A stretch of DNA of 64,000 nt from Boswellia sacra (taxonomy: Eukaryota > Streptophyta > Magnoliopsida > Sapindales > Burseraceae). Position 1 is the first letter of the stretch. Each line of letters opens with the position of its first letter. The translations under genes and the position numbers were made by a program. The DNA is taken from NCBI GenBank assembly GCA_013180625.2, contig SNVD02002538.1, positions 682,001-746,000 of the forward strand, in the 5' to 3' direction. Below the pieces are notes generated by a model. The model saw only the letters and a list, made by a program, of their open reading frames with translations, did no database searches and was not told the DNA's origin. Shown here piece by piece: positions 59,271 to 64,000 of this stretch.

Positions 59271-62200
59271 AGCTCCTCTAAGAAAGCTACGAAAACTGAA
59301 TACACTCCATCTGGTTTTTCTTTTTTAGTATACAACTAAAATATACAATTTCATGGGACATAAATTCACTGAGTGGATAAAAATAAAAAATTAATTAATT
59401 AATTTTTAATAAATAAAATGGGATCTACACATCCAATAGATTTATACCATGTCAGGTTGTATGAGTTAGGTTGTACAATTTGGTTGTATACCTAGTATTA
59501 TTGTTTCTTTTTTTGGGCAATAGTGTTATTTAACCCATTGATTTGTTGAATAAGCGCAGTTTCAGAATTTTAATGAGGGTAACTTTGTAAAATCTAATAA
59601 TTTCACTATTAATACAATACAATTATGAGATAAAAGAAAATTAAATAATTAAAAAAACATAATAAACTTTTGTTTACTCCTAATTTTGTAGAGAAATCAT
59701 ACTTTTTATAGGACTCTAATGTTAACTTGTTATCTTTCACGGGATAGCTTTCTGTTGTTGAAATTTCTCACGAGAGCTTGAAGCAAAAGCGGTGGTCTGT
59801 GCATTGTCCATAAAATCAAAGAGAAATACTTAATTATCAATTGAAAAAAAAATATATTAATTTGTTTGTCCATCAGAATTATTGACGTTGCATTACAAAT
59901 AAAAGTGAATATGGGTTTTCGGGTTCTAACTTTTTTGAAAACATTATGAGAATATTTGTGTTTATGAATCTAAATGTTGTTTCTTCTCTCCTCTACAATG
60001 AATAAAATAATATTTAATATCTTTTAATAGATCAATAAGAAACTAATACATGAAACAAACTACAAGGAGAATCACCATAATAATTTATGTAAAATAAAGA
60101 AAGCAATATAGGGGCAGGGTTTGCGTAAATGTTGGGGAGAATGTCTCTGTTTATCATTTATTTTTTAAATGACAATTTTATCCAAAGGCGGGCCTTCATT
60201 AAACAAATTAGCGCTTATGATATAACATTACTCTTTTTTTTCAGTGTTGTTATTGAAACCCCAATAATTTCTTTTTAAGCCGTTCTTCTAAATATGTCTT
60301 AGATAATGTCATATCATCCCTTTAAAAAAATTTGTTTACTATCGCTTTATCCTCCTTTTGTCAGTTCTTATTTTTTTTCCCTCTAAAAAATTATTTTCTT
60401 TTCGTGTAGAATATAATGGAACAATACTCTTGCAAATATTTAAAAATAGCAAAAATTCTTTTTTTTTATTTCTTCATTTTTTTTAAGAGAACATAGTCGA
60501 TGAAAGCTTTAATTTCAAAGCATGATCAAGTAGCAAGACGAACGACGAACAAGAGGAGCAATATAATTGGGAACTCCTTTCAATGCTTTTGAAGGGGAGG
60601 AAAAGATTTGTTTAATTGACTAACAATTAACATTACTGTGAAGTTTGAATAAGATGAGGCCTCCATTTAAGAAGTATGTGAATGAACTTTTAGTACTCTT
60701 TCTTTGCTGCAAAGGAAGATGAGGGAAGAATTCAACTGGGCGTGGCGGACCTTTGCTTCTATGCTTATGAAGTTCAAGATTTTCATATATATCAATATAT
60801 GTAAGGAGTTAGAAATTAGATTTAAAAACTTCTCTAATGAAAATCAAACACGTTATAGATTATGTTTTCTTCCAACTGTAAACAATAAGAAAATTAAGAA
60901 AAAATAATGTAGTTTTAATTTTTTTGGTAATAAAATATAGACTTAAAGAGGTGCTTGATTTTAAAGTTCATATTTGAATGAACATCAATTCAAACTGGAG
61001 ATTCATATGGATTTTTTGAGACAAATTAATGAGAAAAATAGGTTGGCAACACAAATATTTAAAAAATTATTATTAACAGAAGGCATTATGATATTATATA
61101 AAATATTTTAAAAAATGGAACTTAAATAACAACACTCTTTTTTTTTTTTTTGTGGTTACGTCTACTCTTCCTTTAGGCTAACTTCTTTTTCAATTGAGGG
61201 AGAATTAGGCGCACCCCAAAGATTTCCAGGCACATCCATGAATTCTACGAAGTCGGGTCAAGATTCAACCCGAAATCATTCAAAGCTTGTGAATTGTGAG
61301 GTTGGTCCTGCTGATTGGGCTGATTTTTTCTCCACAGTGGCACCTGATTTTCTCTCAAACTATCTCTAAGTACAGCCAACTAGTATTATATGCAATTAGA
61401 TGATCATTCAACTCCAATTGCATGCATTTGAATACACATTACAGTGCACCATGTAGTCTCATCCCTTGATCAAGCACAAACTCTTTAACACTGAGTGTCG
61501 CATAAATCCCTACCTATTAAAGGCATAAACACCCATTAATAAGCTTCCATAACTACAGATGACGAGGGTGTACTTAGCAAACAAGGGTCAGCTGAATCAG
61601 AGTAGTTCAAAGTCATCTTATTTGATCAAACCGTACCTATTTTTTAATTACAAAAAAAAGATTTTTTATACAATTAATAAACAACTTAATATTTTATTTT
61701 TATATACATTTTAAGAAATTACTATAATATATACAATATATCAATATATCATTTTTAAAATTATATAAAAATTATAAATAAGTAAAATAAAAGTTATACA
61801 TAATTAAAATTTTATATAATTTTTTATTGTATCGATGTACCCGATGTATTAGGAAAAAACTACGATCATTTGTGTAAAAATCGTAAACACGTTGTAAAAG
61901 TTGTAAACGAATGAATAAAAGTTGCATGTAAAAAAGTCGTAAATAAAAAACATGTAAAAGTCGTAAATATAATTTTTTTCAGTTGGATTACGATTTTTAG
62001 ATATATTTTTACGTTTTTTATACACTACAGTAAAATTATTGTACCATATAATAATAGTATCGTAGCAAAACTCGATGTATTATAATTATTCTCTAAGGCT
62101 TTGTTCTTTCTTGTTTTCTAAAAACTGTTTTCCATTTTCGGAGTATAGAATTCTTGCAAAACGTGTTCTTTTCTGTTTTTATAATATGTTTTCACAAAAT

Positions 62201-64000
62201 ATTATTTTTAACATTTTCAGAGTTCAAACTCATCCCCCCTTAACTCTTCTCTCTCTGTTTTCATCTTCTATTTTTTTTATTCTCTCTCCATTTTATATCA
62301 ATAATTCATTTTTAAACACATATCTTGTTTTTGTTTTCAAAATTTCAGCTCAAGGATTCATTTTCAAACACATATTTTTAAAACCATTTCTAAATTTACA
62401 TTTTACGAATTCATTTTCAAACGTATATCCTTTACTTAAAATACATTATCTAAATCATAAAAATTCATTTTTTAAATCATTTTAAAAATAAAAACACATT
62501 AAACAAAAGAAAACACACCCTAAATTCTAGTATCATAAAAAAGAGGCGCATTAGATGTAACATTTTTGGAGTCGACAGGTGATTCTTTTGTGAAATGGAT
62601 AGGTCAGTCTTCTTTCATTGGGTTAAGCGTTGTGTTGAATCAAAGGGTAGGGTTAAGGGCTAACGAGGCGCGGTAGAATCTTATGTTAACTCACGGTAGA
62701 GTTAAGAATTGCCAACTGATTGAGACAATTGAAAGACGTAACTGTACTTTTCCGGATTTTGTAAAAAAAAAATGGTAGCCAAGAAAGAGATGATTTATGT
62801 CCCACATCGTAATCACGTTGACCCCTTAACTCTTTGGACCTTTTGAGAACTTCGCCCAAAATTCTTGGAGTTTGTGTCATTAAAAACATTTTAACATGTT
62901 GTTGGGTTGATTACCATCCTAACTTCGCCTTGCTAAATTATTGAGCTTCGTCTTATCAAGTTTTATGTAATATAAAATATGTATTATTTAATCATTTGTG
63001 ACATTATATATTAATTTATTTGAAACCTTATTTTAATTAATTATGTGCATACATTATTGATTTGAATATAAAAATTTAATACTTTTCTTGATTATGTATA
63101 TGCATCTATTTTGGAATTTCATTTCGCAGATAAGGTTGATGGATGACTGATAAGCCAAGCTTTGTTCATCACATCACAAGTTAATAACGATGCACAATGC
63201 TAATGGCCCTTGGTGATGGTGTTGGTTATGGATTTCACATGAATCACATCCGTCTCAGTCATCGGCTAACAACTTCAAATCGCAAGCCTAGGTTAATTTA
63301 CGCAATCCAATACAAATGGGTTAATAATATTGACTGATAAAATCAACTCTTAATTTAATATATACAATGAAAAACTATTATTAGTCAATTATTCCACAAA
63401 ATAAAAAAAAAAGTGAGAGGAGAAAAAAGAAAAGAGTGATATGAGAGGGTTGAATGATTCCATTCTCTTCCAAAAAATTGAAATAACGTATGTTTATTAA
63501 CAACATTCTTTGGTCCTATGAAAAAGGTTCGGATTAGATTCAAAGTGTTAAAGAGAAAGAAGTTATTATTATTTTGGACAAAATCAATAGTTACGTAAAG
63601 AACATGTACGATGTAGGAAGACTAGATCCCAGTGAAAGATACCTCTCCCAAGATTGGGGCATTCCACATTTCACATGTTATTGGAATATTACGTTTTATA
63701 CTTAATTAATGAAATGATCCTTTAGCATCAATCTCACCTTTCTCCATTATCAAAATATCAAAATAACTCTTAGATATATAAGCAAAAGCACTTATATTTT
63801 ACATTTATCAGTCAGAACCAAACCATTTACAGTATCATTTGATGGCCCGGCATAGACAGTTCTATATATATACCAATGTAAATATGTGAATGACTTCAAA
63901 ATCCTAACTTTTAAGAACCAATATGATTTGCCACAAATCACATTTATTTGAATAGATAGAGGGCGACGGAGAGGGAGAGATTGCTTGTGGTTGGAGTTAT
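59271..64000. other. Long AT-rich region without a supported gene
   Basis: Short frames at 60704-60907, 62075-62485 and 62686-62889 are low-complexity or show no family features. A GTAAAAGTCGTAAA-like irregular repeat occupies about 61860-62040, and a possible foldback element 62094-62525. An exact GTCCCACATCG, the plant snRNA upstream element, occurs at 62799-62809 but no snRNA follows. The last 200 bp could be promoter of a gene outside the window. Confidence 0.45.
61870..62010. repeat. Irregular GTAAAAGTCGTAAA-type short repeats
   Basis: Variants of GTAAAAATCGTAAA, GTAAAAGTTGTAAA, GTAAAAAAGTCGTAAA and GTAAAAGTCGTAAA recur about five times. The repeat is degenerate, and no element boundaries are clear. 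Confidence 0.55.

Noticed and set aside
59113..59328. Plus-strand frame MLGFNQGLAEPEPEAEV with a CKCCRRP segment
   Set aside because: It lies in the NOL6 promoter over the telo-box, and its Glu/Pro run comes from a short GAGCCA repeat. No homology was recognised.
62075..62485. 136-aa plus-strand frame rich in Phe and Leu
   Set aside because: It is a product of a T-rich stretch. Its ends resemble a foldback element with about 14 of 20 matching terminal bases but no target duplication, so neither gene nor element could be supported.

Overview
The window reads as nuclear DNA of a flowering plant, a eudicot. The evidence is AT-rich intergenic DNA, short GT-AG introns with T-rich 3' ends, plant-type small gene families (RADIALIS-like MYB, TTN5, AE7-like, plant NOL6) and hAT-type MITEs. 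I cannot fix the genus from sequence alone. No bacterial, viral or CRISPR features are visible. Intron-containing genes were assembled by hand from splice sites. For each one the exon phases close and the final length fits the family.

Layout. 1-9400 is gene-poor: a tRNA-like sequence (3034-3112), a long foldback (about 1908-2058) and one small basic CPEC-motif protein gene (5041-5388, minus). 9405-12060 carries a Sec14/CRAL-TRIO lipid-transfer protein gene (plus). 12100-15600 is intergenic with a probable decayed hAT element. 15612-17128 is an AE7-like/MIP18 Fe-S assembly gene (minus) whose first intron looks like a U12-type (minor spliceosome) intron. 18284-18357 is a tRNA-Ile(UAU)-like gene, followed by two hAT MITEs with 8-bp target duplications (18885-19457, 20011-20511).

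20800-26956 is a 16-exon PYROXD2-like FAD oxidoreductase (plus), convergent with the AP-3 sigma adaptin gene (27925-29884, minus). 31153-31968 is an intronless METTL21-type methyltransferase. 32287-37215 holds a broken, mostly inverted second copy of the PYROXD2-like gene, with many exon lengths preserved, an internally flipped exon 8-9 piece and a lost FAD-binding motif. 37333-37404 is an intact tRNA-Gln(CUG), with a decayed tandem copy next to it.

39381-39827 is a RADIALIS-like MYB gene. 42576-45034 is a Maf-type nucleotide pyrophosphatase. 46328-46636 encodes a mitochondrial-type ribosomal protein L6. 48294-50367 is TTN5/ARL2 (minus). 51478-59045 is a 26-exon NOL6/Utp22 (Nrap) gene (minus) with two GC-AG introns and a telo-box plus site II promoter. 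59130-64000 is AT-rich DNA without a convincing gene.

The genes are independent housekeeping and developmental loci, as expected for a plant chromosome arm. There is no operon-like organisation. The strongest leads are the AT-AA U12-type intron in the AE7-like gene, the inverted PYROXD2 paralogue with its exon inversion, the two GC-AG introns in NOL6 and the duplicated 5' splice site in TTN5.
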